This document shows, piece after piece, positions 1 to 6,159 of a stretch of 6,392 nucleotides of DNA (its first letter is position 1; every line of letters begins with the position of its first letter). The position numbers and the translations under genes are program-made. The stretch is from NCBI GenBank assembly GCA_937891805.1, contig CALATK010000182.1, forward strand, positions 1 through 6,392. Reading direction: 5' to 3'. The notes below the pieces were generated by a model. The model was not told the DNA's origin. It did not search any database and saw nothing but the letters and a program-made list of their open reading frames with translations. This stretch comes from an uncultured Fibrobacter sp. GTDB lineage: Bacteria; Fibrobacterota; Fibrobacteria; Fibrobacterales; Fibrobacteraceae.

Positions 1-1474
1 TCACGGCCTGGCCACGGTCCTTGTCCTCGATGCCCGTGACGGCCACTTCCAGCACGGCGGGGTGCTTGTGGAGCACTTCTTCTACCTCGAAGGGGCTGAT
101 ACGGTATCCGGAACTCTTGATCAGGTCGTCGGTGCGGCCCACGAACCAGAAATAACCGTCCTTGTCCCGGGTGGCGGTGTCGCCGGTGTGGTAAACTCCG
201 CCTGCGAACACTTTCTCCGTGCGTTCCTCATCGCGGTAGTAGCCGCCGAACATGCCGAAAGGCTTGCCCTGGTCAATCTGGATAATCAGTTCGCCCACTT
301 CATCTACACCGCAGGGTTCTCCTTCGGCGTTGACGATTTCCATGCGGTAGCCCGGCGAAGGCTTGCCGATGGAGCCCGGCTTCGGGATATCCCAGCCGAA
401 GTTTCCGGTGGTAAGGGTCAGTTCTGTTTGGCCGTAACCTTCTTGCAGGCGGATGCCTGTCTGCTCGAAGAACTGGTTGTAGATGTCCAGGTTCAACGAC
501 TCGCCTGCAGTGGTGCAGTACTTGAGGCTGGACAGGTCGTACTTGGAAAGGCCGTGGTGCAGAATGTAGCGGTACACGGTAGGCGGTGCGCAGAAGGTGG
601 TGACCTTGTATTCGGCCATTTTCTCCAGGAGCTTTCCCGGAATGAATACCTTCATGTCGTAGGTGAACACGGCAGAGCCTGCAATCCACTGGCCGTAGAT
701 TTTTCCCCAGAGGGCCTTGGCCCAGCCGGTTTCGGCAACTGTCAGGTGGCGGCCTCCCTCAATCACGTGCTGCCAGTACTTGGCGGTGACGATATGGCCC
801 AGAGGGTAGGTGTAGGTGTGGGCCACCATCTTGGGGTTGGAACTTGTGCCGCTGGTAAAGTACACCACCATAATGTCGTCGTTATGGGTGGCGGCGTCTC
901 CCGTGGGCCGTGGGAAACTGGCCGGGAAGATTTCGTAGTCATCGTAGAAACTGATCCAGTTCTGGCGGGCGGTCTGGCCCACGGTCACCAGCTTTTCTAC
1001 GGAGGGGCACTTGGATTTTGCCTTGTCCACTTCTTTTTGGAGGGTGGGCTCGTCGTAGGTCACCACCATCTTCACGTCGGCTGCCTTGAAACGGTATTCC
1101 AGGTCTTCGGCGGCCAGCATGTTGGTGGCCGGGATGGCGATGGCGCCAATGCGGTGCAGCGCCAAGAGGAAAAACCAGAATTCGTAACGGCGGCGGAGGA
1201 TGAGCATCACCCGGTCGCCCTTGACGATTCCCTGTTCTACCAAGAAGTTGGCCGTGCGTTGGGAGGCTAGCGACAAATCCTTGAAAGTGAAGATGTGACT
1301 TTCGTCTTCGTCGTCACACCAGACTAGGGCTTCGCGCTTGGGTTCTTCCTTGGCGTATTCATCTACCACATCGTAGGCAAAATTGAAATTTTCCGGAATG
1401 GAAATCTTGAAGTTCTTGTAAAGGTCGTCGTAAGAACTGTATTCCGTCCGGGAGAGAAACTTGTTGAGCATCAT
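1..1474 (-). CDS. AMP-forming acyl-CoA synthetase, medium-chain (MACS-like) type; 3' end beyond the window
   Basis: This adenylate-forming enzyme activates a carboxylic acid with ATP to an acyl-AMP and transfers it to coenzyme A. The 491 visible residues begin MMLNKFLSRTEY. The ATP-binding P-loop FTSGTSSNPKMV begins at residue 206, and its SGTSxxPKMV form is typical of medium-chain acyl-CoA synthetases rather than long-chain FadD enzymes. EGYGQTE lies at 345-351, YHTGD ends at D432, and the hinge GRTDDLIKSSGYRISPFEVEE covers about 446-466. The reading breaks off at VTGIEDKDRGQAV, so the last 50-60 residues, with the catalytic C-terminal lysine (PKTxxGK-type motif), are outside the window. The start is one of two adjacent ATGs, 24 bp after the deacetylase-like gene, with only a weak GGGA upstream, which suggests cotranscription. 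No signal peptide is seen, so it is probably cytosolic. The family is secure. The acyl substrate (acetate, propionate, butyrate, branched-chain or aromatic acids) cannot be read from the sequence. Confidence 0.93.
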   Translation of the reverse strand, partial: MMLNKFLSRTEYSSYDDLYKNFKISIPENFNFAYDVVDEYAKEEPKREALVWCDDEDESHIFTFKDLSLASQRTANFLVEQGIVKGDRVMLILRRRYEFWFFLLALHRIGAIAIPATNMLAAEDLEYRFKAADVKMVVTYDEPTLQKEVDKAKSKCPSVEKLVTVGQTARQNWISFYDDYEIFPASFPRPTGDAATHNDDIMVVYFTSGTSSNPKMVAHTYTYPLGHIVTAKYWQHVIEGGRHLTVAETGWAKALWGKIYGQWIAGSAVFTYDMKVFIPGKLLEKMAEYKVTTFCAPPTVYRYILHHGLSKYDLSSLKYCTTAGESLNLDIYNQFFEQTGIRLQEGYGQTELTLTTGNFGWDIPKPGSIGKPSPGYRMEIVNAEGEPCGVDEVGELIIQIDQGKPFGMFGGYYRDEERTEKVFAGGVYHTGDTATRDKDGYFWFVGRTDDLIKSSGYRISPFEVEEVLHKHPAVLEVAVTGIEDKDRGQAV

Positions 1475-1498
1475 ATCTTGATTCCCGAGATTCTGACC

Positions 1499-2269
1499 TT
1501 ACAGATCCTTGTACATGATTTTTTCGCGCATGGTGGAGGTGTAGCGCACCATGTTCAAGATGCGCTTTTCGCCGATGGTCCTGAAATCCTTTTCGTGGAA
1601 TACCAGACGGTGGGTGCCGCCCGGCAGGAGCATGCGGAGGCAGGCGTAGGTCTGGGCAAGACCCAGGAGCGCGTTTGGAATAATGGAAAAGCTGAGGGTC
1701 TTGGAATAGGTTTTCTTGATCTTGTCACCAATCTTCTTGTAGATGCCGTGGTAATCTTCATAGTAGTCGAAGATTTCCAGGGCTTGCTGCTTGAGGAACT
1801 TGTTCCCGAACCAGATGGGCGGAATGAATCCGGAGGGTTTGCCTGTGCCGTGGGCCTTCCACAGGGCGAGGCTACGCTTGAGGAGCGCCTGGGTGAGCCG
1901 TTCGTTCAGACCGGCAAATTCGGCCTCGTTGTTGGAAATCAGCAGGGCGAGCTTGCCCTGGAGGCTACGCTTCAGGGAGAGGTCTGCCCGGTGGCGTGCC
2001 CCGTGGAGCATGATTTCGTAGCCTTCCTGCACGAACTTTTCCAGTTCTTCGCGGAATTCTTCGGCTTCCGATTCCGGAGCGGCGCCAAAGGCGGGCACCA
2101 CGGCGATGCTGATGGGGGAGCCTGCGGCTTCTGCAATCTTGCGGATTTGCACGCGGGCCTTCTTGAAATTCATGACGCTAAAGCTGTGATAGCACAAAAT
2201 GAACTTTTTCTTCTTGTGGAATACCGCTTCGGCGGCCTGGATGTCGGCAATGTCCTTGTTTTGTTCCAT
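1499..2269 (-). CDS. DUF2334 polysaccharide-deacetylase-like protein
   Basis: The 256-residue protein resembles the DUF2334 branch of the polysaccharide deacetylase (carbohydrate esterase 4-like) fold. The domain appears to begin at KKKKFILCYHSFS (19-31) with a first beta strand. It continues with a strand ending in VVP (57-59), the metal-site-like EGYEIMLHGARH (82-93, H89 and H93), SGFIPPIWFGN (146-156) and a C-terminal THRLVFHEKDF (219-229). Family members usually carry an aspartate next to the first histidine (HD-type motif); here the matching place reads Y27-H28-S29, so the metal-binding aspartate may be lost. There is no signal peptide or membrane span, which suggests a cytosolic enzyme. 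The ATG is preceded by GAGTAGG and lies 9 bp after the stop of the small membrane-protein gene. It is followed 24 bp later by the acyl-CoA synthetase gene. The substrate is unknown, and the family call rests on motif recognition only. Confidence 0.72.
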   Translation of the reverse strand: MEQNKDIADIQAAEAVFHKKKKFILCYHSFSVMNFKKARVQIRKIAEAAGSPISIAVVPAFGAAPESEAEEFREELEKFVQEGYEIMLHGARHRADLSLKRSLQGKLALLISNNEAEFAGLNERLTQALLKRSLALWKAHGTGKPSGFIPPIWFGNKFLKQQALEIFDYYEDYHGIYKKIGDKIKKTYSKTLSFSIIPNALLGLAQTYACLRMLLPGGTHRLVFHEKDFRTIGEKRILNMVRYTSTMREKIMYKDL

Positions 2270-2278
2270 AAGGTGAGC

Positions 2279-2413
2279 CTACTCTTGGTCGTTGGAATTG
2301 TTCTTGCAATCTTCCTGTTCCAGTTTCAGGGAGATGAAAAGGTGATAAAAAAAGAAAAGGATGACCGTCACGACGGAAACCTTGATCCATGATTTGAACA
2401 GCCAGTCGGACAT
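2279..2413 (-). CDS. small single-span membrane protein, 44 residues, hypothetical
   Basis: This short frame encodes 44 residues, starting MSDWLFKSWIK and ending NNSNDQE. A strongly hydrophobic stretch at about residues 12-29 (VSVVTVILFFFYHLFISL) should form one transmembrane helix. Lysines 7 and 11 come before it and an acidic, polar tail (E32, E34, D35, C36, D42, E44) follows, which predicts a cytoplasmic N terminus and an outside C terminus. The coding case rests on a good AGGAG site six bases before the ATG, the clean membrane segment, and a stop codon 9 bp before the next gene's start. It is probably translated with the deacetylase-like gene and may anchor or regulate it. I do not recognise a family. 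With a frame this short, chance cannot be fully excluded. Confidence 0.68.
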   Translation of the reverse strand: MSDWLFKSWIKVSVVTVILFFFYHLFISLKLEQEDCKNNSNDQE

Positions 2414-2419
2414 AGCATG

Positions 2420-2424
2420 CTCCT
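2420..2424 (-). promoter_or_regulatory. ribosome binding site of the small membrane-protein gene
   Basis: AGGAG on the minus strand lies six bases before the ATG at 2413. It is the main evidence that the 44-residue frame is translated. A TAATAT hexamer (2425-2430) directly touches it and would place a transcript start inside or after this site, so it is unlikely to be the promoter that serves this start. Confidence 0.65.
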
Positions 2425-2451
2425 ATATTAATTTGTTCCCTCTAAAGATAC

Positions 2452-2478
2452 AAAAAAGATCCTCGCTTTCGCGAGGAT
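2452..2478 (-). terminator. intrinsic terminator of the fabF-fabV unit
   Basis: On the minus strand a perfect 8-bp stem, ATCCTCGC and GCGAGGAT, closes a GAAA tetraloop and is followed by C and six T residues. This is a classic Rho-independent terminator. It lies about 100 bases downstream of the fabV stop codon and about 40 bases upstream of the small membrane-protein gene, so it separates the fatty-acid genes from the left cluster. The plus-strand reading lacks a T-tract, so termination should work in one direction only. The GCGAGGAT stem with a flanking GTCATCC-like sequence resembles hairpins that recur between genes in some genomes; copy number cannot be checked here. Confidence 0.85.
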
Positions 2479-2534
2479 GACAGAAGAGGGGGCGGGGATG
2501 TCCTTTAATTTGGCGCCAAAGGCGCGATTATTAG

Positions 2535-2569
2535 AACTCACAACTCATAACTGACAACTCGTTACTAGC
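2535..2569. repeat. degenerate 7-bp tandem repeat
   Basis: Four consecutive heptamers read AACTCAC, AACTCAT, AACTGAC and AACTCGT on the plus strand, followed by a more decayed fifth, TACTAGC. The array ends a few bases before the fabV stop codon at 2577-2579, so it lies in the fabV 3' untranslated region, upstream of the terminator. Such intergenic heptamer arrays occur in several bacterial groups and usually have no known function. Confidence 0.6.
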
Positions 2570-2576
2570 CTCGGGC

Positions 2577-3773
2577 CTAGATCGTCGCCATGGTGGCTAC
2601 GTCGGCGTTGTAGTCCACACCTTCTACGTCGAAACCGTTAGTGGCCAAAAAGTCGTGGCGGTATCCTTCCAGGTCGCCTACCTGGGCGAAGTTTTCCTGG
2701 GTGATGGTGGCCATGCGTTTTTTGACTTCTTCCTGGACCTTGGGGTCCATTTCGAGGTCGTCGATACGGATAAGGTGGTTCTCGTCGGTAGGCACGGCAG
2801 AGCCGGTGTAAAGCCGTTCGGCAAACAGGCGTTCCATCTGCTCGATGCAGCCTTCGTGGGTGCCCTGTTCCTTCATGACCTTGAACAGCACGGACAGGTA
2901 CAGCGGGATAATGGGGATGACAGCGCTGGAGCGTGTCACCAGGCCCTTGTTCACGGACACGTAGGCTTCGCCCTTGAGGCTTGCCTGGAGTTCGGCGTGG
3001 AGTTCCTTGGCGGTCTTTTCCAGGTGTTTCTTGGCGCCACCGATGGTGCCGTCGCGGTAGATGGGGTGAGAAAGGCTCGGTCCGATGTAGGAGTAGGCCA
3101 CCGTCTTTACGCCTTCGGCAAGGACGCCTGCGACGGCCAGCTGGCGAATCCAGAGCGCCCAGTCTTCACCGCCCATGACCTTCACGGAGTTTTCCGCTTC
3201 TTCGGCGGTGGCGGGTTCGGCGCTGATGGTGCTAATCTTGCCGGTCATGCAGTCGATGGTCTCGCCGGAAAAGGTTTCTCCGATGGGCTTCAGCACGCTG
3301 CGGTACATGACGCCCGTGTCCGGGTCCACTCGGACGGCAGAGGCCACGCTGTAGATAATCAGGTCGATCTTCTTGCCCATCTGCTTCACGGTTTCGATGA
3401 CCTTCTTACGCATGTCGTGGGAGAAGGCGTCACCGTTGAAAGTGACGGACTGGAGGCCTGCGACCTTGGCTTCGCGGTCGAAGGCCATGTTGTTGTACCA
3501 GCCCGGCGTGCCGGACTTTTGTTCGGAGCCTTCTTTTTCGAAGGAAATGCCGATGGTGTCGGCACCATATTCAAAGGCGGCAGAAATGCGGCTGGCAAGC
3601 CCGTAACCGGTGGAGCAGCCCACTACCAGCACGGTCTTGGGTTCACCCTTGAGTTGGCCCCTTTCGGCCTTTTTCTTTTGCACATACTTGATTTGACGAA
3701 CGACATCGGCAGCGCAGCCCTTGGGGTGGGCGTTGATGCACATGTTGCTACGAATCATGGGTTGGATGATCAT
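2577..3773 (-). CDS. fabV: NADH-dependent enoyl-[ACP]/trans-2-enoyl-CoA reductase FabV
   Basis: FabV/TER enzymes reduce the trans-2 double bond of enoyl-ACP or enoyl-CoA with NADH, the last step of each elongation cycle in type II fatty-acid synthesis. The 398 residues match the usual family length of about 400 and the family's typical order. The N terminus is MIIQPMIRSNMCINAHPKGC. The dinucleotide site GCSTGYGLASR is at 52-62. F78-E79 lies in the GISFEKEG loop, where the acidic residue favours NADH over NADPH. The catalytic Tyr-x8-Lys is Y239 in PIYRDGTIGGAK to K248, and the C-terminal GFDVEGVDY is present. The start has AGGAAG just upstream and lies 26 bp after fabF, so the two are very likely one transcript. 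FabV replaces FabI in many bacteria and is poorly inhibited by triclosan. Close relatives (TER) act on crotonyl-CoA instead; the fabF neighbour favours a fatty-acid synthesis role. Confidence 0.96.
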   Translation of the reverse strand: MIIQPMIRSNMCINAHPKGCAADVVRQIKYVQKKKAERGQLKGEPKTVLVVGCSTGYGLASRISAAFEYGADTIGISFEKEGSEQKSGTPGWYNNMAFDREAKVAGLQSVTFNGDAFSHDMRKKVIETVKQMGKKIDLIIYSVASAVRVDPDTGVMYRSVLKPIGETFSGETIDCMTGKISTISAEPATAEEAENSVKVMGGEDWALWIRQLAVAGVLAEGVKTVAYSYIGPSLSHPIYRDGTIGGAKKHLEKTAKELHAELQASLKGEAYVSVNKGLVTRSSAVIPIIPLYLSVLFKVMKEQGTHEGCIEQMERLFAERLYTGSAVPTDENHLIRIDDLEMDPKVQEEVKKRMATITQENFAQVGDLEGYRHDFLATNGFDVEGVDYNADVATMATI

Positions 3774-3799
3774 TACACTTCCTTTTTTGATTTGGCTTG

Positions 3800-5050
3800 T
3801 TAGCCATTAAATTTCTTGATGACGACCACGCCGTTGTGACCGCCAAAACCGAGAGATGCGGAAACGGCCACGTCGATGTTTCCTTCGACGCCTACCTTCG
3901 GCACGTAATCCAGGTCGCAGCCCTCGTCGGGGTTGTCCAGGTTCAGGGTGGCGGGGTAGAAGGAGTCGCGGATGGCGAGGGTGGAGATGATGGCCTCGAT
4001 GACGCCTGCGGCGCCGACGCAGTGGCCGGTCATGCTCTTGGTGCTGGAAACCTTGATCTTGTAGGCGTGTTCGCCCAGCACGATTTTCAGCATCTCGGTT
4101 TCGGTAATGTCGTTTAAGTGGGTGGATGTGCCGTGAGCGTTGTAGTAGTCCACGTCGGTAGGCGCAATGCCCGCATCTTTCAGGGCGCGGCTCATGGCCT
4201 TTGCGCAGGTCTCTCCACCCGGGCGGGGGCTGGTAATGTGGTAGGCGTCGGCAGAGGCCCCGTAGCCGGCCAGTTCCGCATAAATCTTGGCGCCGCGGGC
4301 CTTGGCATGTTCCAACTCTTCCAGGACCATCACGGCACCGCCTTCGCCCATGACAAAGCCGCTGCGGTCTTTGTCGAATGGGCGGGACGCCTTCTCGGGG
4401 TCGTCGTTGAACTTGTCGGTGAGGGCGTGCATGCCCGCAAAGCTCTTGATGGAATATTCCGTAATGCCACTTTCGGAGCCTCCCGCCAGGCACACGTCCA
4501 GACGGCCGGACCGGATGGAGTCCAGGGCGACCCCGATGGCGTCGGTGCCGGAGGCACAGGCGGTGCACACCGTATGGGCAAGACCCGTGATACCCAGAGC
4601 GATGGAAACGTTTGCGCAGGCCTCGTTGGGAATCAGTTCCGGCATGGCGAGAGGCGAAACCCTCCGCTTGCCGCCTTCGATGTACTTGTTGTAGGTCTCG
4701 TCAAGCACATCCATTCCCGAAAGGCCATTTCCGGCCACGATTCCCGTGGTGTCCTCGGCCAGCTGTTCGCGGCTTAGGCCTGCGTCCTTGACCGCCTCGT
4801 TGGCGGCTCCTACCAAGAACTGGGTGAAGCGGGCCATACGGCGGGCTTCCTTTGGGTCGATTCCGTGTTCTTCGGGCTTGAAATCCTTGATTTCGGCGGC
4901 GATTTTTACGGAGCAATTGGAGGCGTCAAAAAGGGTTATGGGGGCGATACCGCTCTTTCCCTGCTTGATGGATTGCCACATGTCGGCTACATTCTTTCCG
5001 ACGGGAGTTACGGCACCGATGCCGGTAATGACGATTCTTCTCTTGCTCAT
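3800..5050 (-). CDS. fabF: 3-oxoacyl-[ACP] synthase II (beta-ketoacyl-ACP synthase II)
   Basis: FabF condenses malonyl-ACP with a growing acyl-ACP in the cytosol, the chain-extending step of type II fatty-acid synthesis. From the chosen start the protein has 416 residues, close to the roughly 413 of typical FabF. It opens with the family's RRIVITGIGAVTPVG. The nucleophile is C165 in TACASGTDA, with H306 in NAHGTSTHLND, K338 in SSTKSMTGH and H343 completing the thiolase-fold active site; SLGFGGHN is near the C terminus. The ATG at 5050 has AGGGGA just upstream and begins directly with the conserved first strand. An upstream in-frame TTG at 5074 would add eight non-conserved residues and has no good ribosome site, so it is not preferred. 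The gene is followed 26 bp later by fabV. The 137-bp upstream gap holds candidate regulatory palindromes. Confidence 0.97.
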   Translation of the reverse strand: MSKRRIVITGIGAVTPVGKNVADMWQSIKQGKSGIAPITLFDASNCSVKIAAEIKDFKPEEHGIDPKEARRMARFTQFLVGAANEAVKDAGLSREQLAEDTTGIVAGNGLSGMDVLDETYNKYIEGGKRRVSPLAMPELIPNEACANVSIALGITGLAHTVCTACASGTDAIGVALDSIRSGRLDVCLAGGSESGITEYSIKSFAGMHALTDKFNDDPEKASRPFDKDRSGFVMGEGGAVMVLEELEHAKARGAKIYAELAGYGASADAYHITSPRPGGETCAKAMSRALKDAGIAPTDVDYYNAHGTSTHLNDITETEMLKIVLGEHAYKIKVSSTKSMTGHCVGAAGVIEAIISTLAIRDSFYPATLNLDNPDEGCDLDYVPKVGVEGNIDVAVSASLGFGGHNGVVVIKKFNG

Positions 5051-5054
5051 GGAA

Positions 5055-5060
5055 TCCCCT
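5055..5060 (-). promoter_or_regulatory. ribosome binding site that fixes the fabF start
   Basis: AGGGGA on the minus strand lies four bases before the ATG at 5050. It decides the start against the upstream in-frame TTG at 5074, which has no comparable purine-rich site. Confidence 0.7.
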
Positions 5061-5083
5061 TTTTTTGCGCCCAAAGATAGCTT

Positions 5084-5091
5084 ATTTTATA
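5084..5091 (-). promoter_or_regulatory. possible -10 box of the fabF promoter
   Basis: TATAAAAT on the minus strand would place a transcript start near 5077 and give a leader of about 27 bases. No good -35 element lies at normal spacing (the hexamer there reads CACAAA), so this is only a candidate. An ACGGT/ACCGT inverted repeat with a 6-base loop lies directly upstream of it (about 5090-5105) and could be an operator half-site pair. Confidence 0.3.
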
Positions 5092-5122
5092 CGGTTTTCA
5101 CACCGTTTTTTGTGGAAAACGA

Positions 5123-5141
5123 TTTGACAAAATTTATCAAA
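5123..5141. repeat. 19-bp imperfect palindrome upstream of fabF, candidate operator
   Basis: TTTGACAAAATTTATCAAA pairs with itself at eight of nine positions around a central A. It sits in the gap between epmB and fabF, about 73 bases before the fabF start. Its minus-strand reading contains TTGTCA, which resembles a -35 hexamer, but no -10 lies at the right distance. The symmetry suggests a dimeric regulator site. The AT content makes chance symmetry possible. Confidence 0.35.
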
Positions 5142-5170
5142 AAGCCGAAATAAGGAAAAAGGAATGTTTT

Positions 5171-5184
5171 TGTAAGCGCTTGGC
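5171..5184. promoter_or_regulatory. LacI/CcpA-type (cre-like) operator candidate
   Basis: TGTAAGCGCTTGGC matches 12 of 14 positions of the cre consensus TGWAARCGYTWNCW and contains the perfect 8-bp palindrome AAGCGCTT with the central CG typical of LacI-family operators. It lies just downstream of the epmB stop codon and about 120 bases before fabF. No regulator gene is in the window, and cre is a Firmicutes site, so a LacI-family relative would have to be assumed. Confidence 0.25.
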
Positions 5185-5187
5185 GAA

Positions 5188-6159
5188 TCAAATCGGAGTC
5201 TTGCTTTTTTCGCCGGCGATTTCCCGGACGAGTTTTGGGACCAAGTAGCCAGGTAACTTGGTGCGGATTTCTGCAATCAGTTCGCGCGCCCGTTCATCGG
5301 AAACTTCGAAGTGGGCAACCCCGTTGGCGTGGTCCAGCTGGTGCAGGTAGTAGGGGAGAACTCCCTGTTCAAAAAGCTTGCGACAGAGTGTTGTTAATTT
5401 GTCTGGACTATCGTTTATACCTTTCAAAAGAACGCTCTGGTTGAGTAGAGTCCAGCCGCAAATTTTGAGGTGGACAAACAGGTTGGCCGATTCATCGTCC
5501 AGCTCGTCGGCATGGTTCACGTGTGACACAAGAACGCTGTGGAATCGGGTGGGCAATTCCCGTAGCAGTTCAAAGTGCTGCATTACAAGGTCCGGACGCA
5601 TTACTGGGAGTCTTGTATGAATGCGGAGCGTAGTGACCGAGGCGTGGGCTGCGATGGATTCCACCAGGTCGCGGAAGGCTCCGGGCGAAAGCGTGAGTGG
5701 GTCGCCGCCGGAGAGGATGACCTCCCATACGTCGCTGTGGGTGTCGAGCCAGTTGCTGACTTCGCGGGCCACGTCGGGTATATTCTGGAAGGGATAGTTC
5801 TTGCGGAAACAGAAGCGGCAACGGACACCGCAGGTGGCGGTCGAGACAATCAGGGCTCGCCGGTCGTATTTCTGGATAACGCAGTCGGACTTGCCTGCAG
5901 GCAGGTCTCCTACGGGGTCGTCAACGAATCCGGGAATGTTTTCCCGTTCTACGGTAAGGGGCAGAACCTCGCGAAGGAGTGCTTCGGGGTTGCTGGAATT
6001 TTTTATCTGGTCTGCGAAATGCCTTGAACAAAGGAATGGAAATTTGGGCGAAAGGTCGAGTCCGTCTTTGCTTAACTTTGAGATGGTGCTTGCAAAATCA
6101 CTTCCCAAATAGTCTAAAAAGTCTGAAATTTGTGTAAAAACGGTCCCTGATTTTTCCAT
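5188..6159 (-). CDS. epmB: EF-P beta-lysylation protein EpmB (lysine 2,3-aminomutase family, radical SAM)
   Basis: EpmB converts L-alpha-lysine to beta-lysine with S-adenosylmethionine, a 4Fe-4S cluster and pyridoxal phosphate. EpmA then attaches this to a lysine of elongation factor P. The 323-residue protein carries the radical SAM cluster motif C110-x3-C114-x2-C117 in TATCGVRCRFCFRKN. SGGDPLTL (150-157) is the SAM-binding GGDP motif, followed by RIHTRLPVMRP (179-189) and LLNQSVLLKGIND (238-250). The C terminus GYLVPKLVREIAGEKSKTPI holds K320, which aligns with the PLP lysine of lysine 2,3-aminomutase as I recall it. The short length, without the long C-terminal extension of catabolic KamA, and the divergent efp beside it support EpmB. 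The ATG at 6159 has no Shine-Dalgarno site and overlaps a TATAAT box, so the start is uncertain or the transcript leaderless. No clear terminator follows, and some read-through into fabF is possible. Confidence 0.92.
   Translation of the reverse strand: MEKSGTVFTQISDFLDYLGSDFASTISKLSKDGLDLSPKFPFLCSRHFADQIKNSSNPEALLREVLPLTVERENIPGFVDDPVGDLPAGKSDCVIQKYDRRALIVSTATCGVRCRFCFRKNYPFQNIPDVAREVSNWLDTHSDVWEVILSGGDPLTLSPGAFRDLVESIAAHASVTTLRIHTRLPVMRPDLVMQHFELLRELPTRFHSVLVSHVNHADELDDESANLFVHLKICGWTLLNQSVLLKGINDSPDKLTTLCRKLFEQGVLPYYLHQLDHANGVAHFEVSDERARELIAEIRTKLPGYLVPKLVREIAGEKSKTPI

Noticed and set aside
62..1270. 402-codon open frame on the plus strand opposite the acyl-CoA synthetase
   Set aside because: It is antisense to a gene with clear AMP-binding motifs, its translation shows no domain, and it is rich in G, V, H and A as expected from the complement of GC-biased codons.
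1478..2392. 304-codon plus-strand frame opposite the deacetylase-like and small genes
   Set aside because: No ribosome site or recognisable domain. The minus-strand genes in the same place have ribosome sites and family motifs.
2565..2580. CTAG...CTAG hairpin at the fabV stop codon as a terminator
   Set aside because: The stem needs a bulge and no T-tract follows; the hairpin at 2452-2478 is far stronger.
2655..3803. 382-codon plus-strand frame opposite fabV
   Set aside because: Antisense shadow of fabV; the translation is low-complexity in V, G, H, D and A and shows no motif.
3807..4777. Overlapping frames inside fabF on both strands
   Set aside because: The minus-strand ones are out-of-frame readings of fabF rich in R, P and G, and the plus-strand ones are its complement; none has a domain.
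5051..5074. N-terminal extension of fabF to a TTG start at 5074
   Set aside because: It adds eight non-conserved residues and has no ribosome site, while the ATG at 5050 has AGGGGA and matches the family N terminus.
5090..5111. ACGGT/ACCGT hairpin followed by T residues on the plus strand, seen as a terminator
   Set aside because: The stem is only five base pairs and no plus-strand gene ends here; it is better read as a possible inverted repeat near the fabF promoter.
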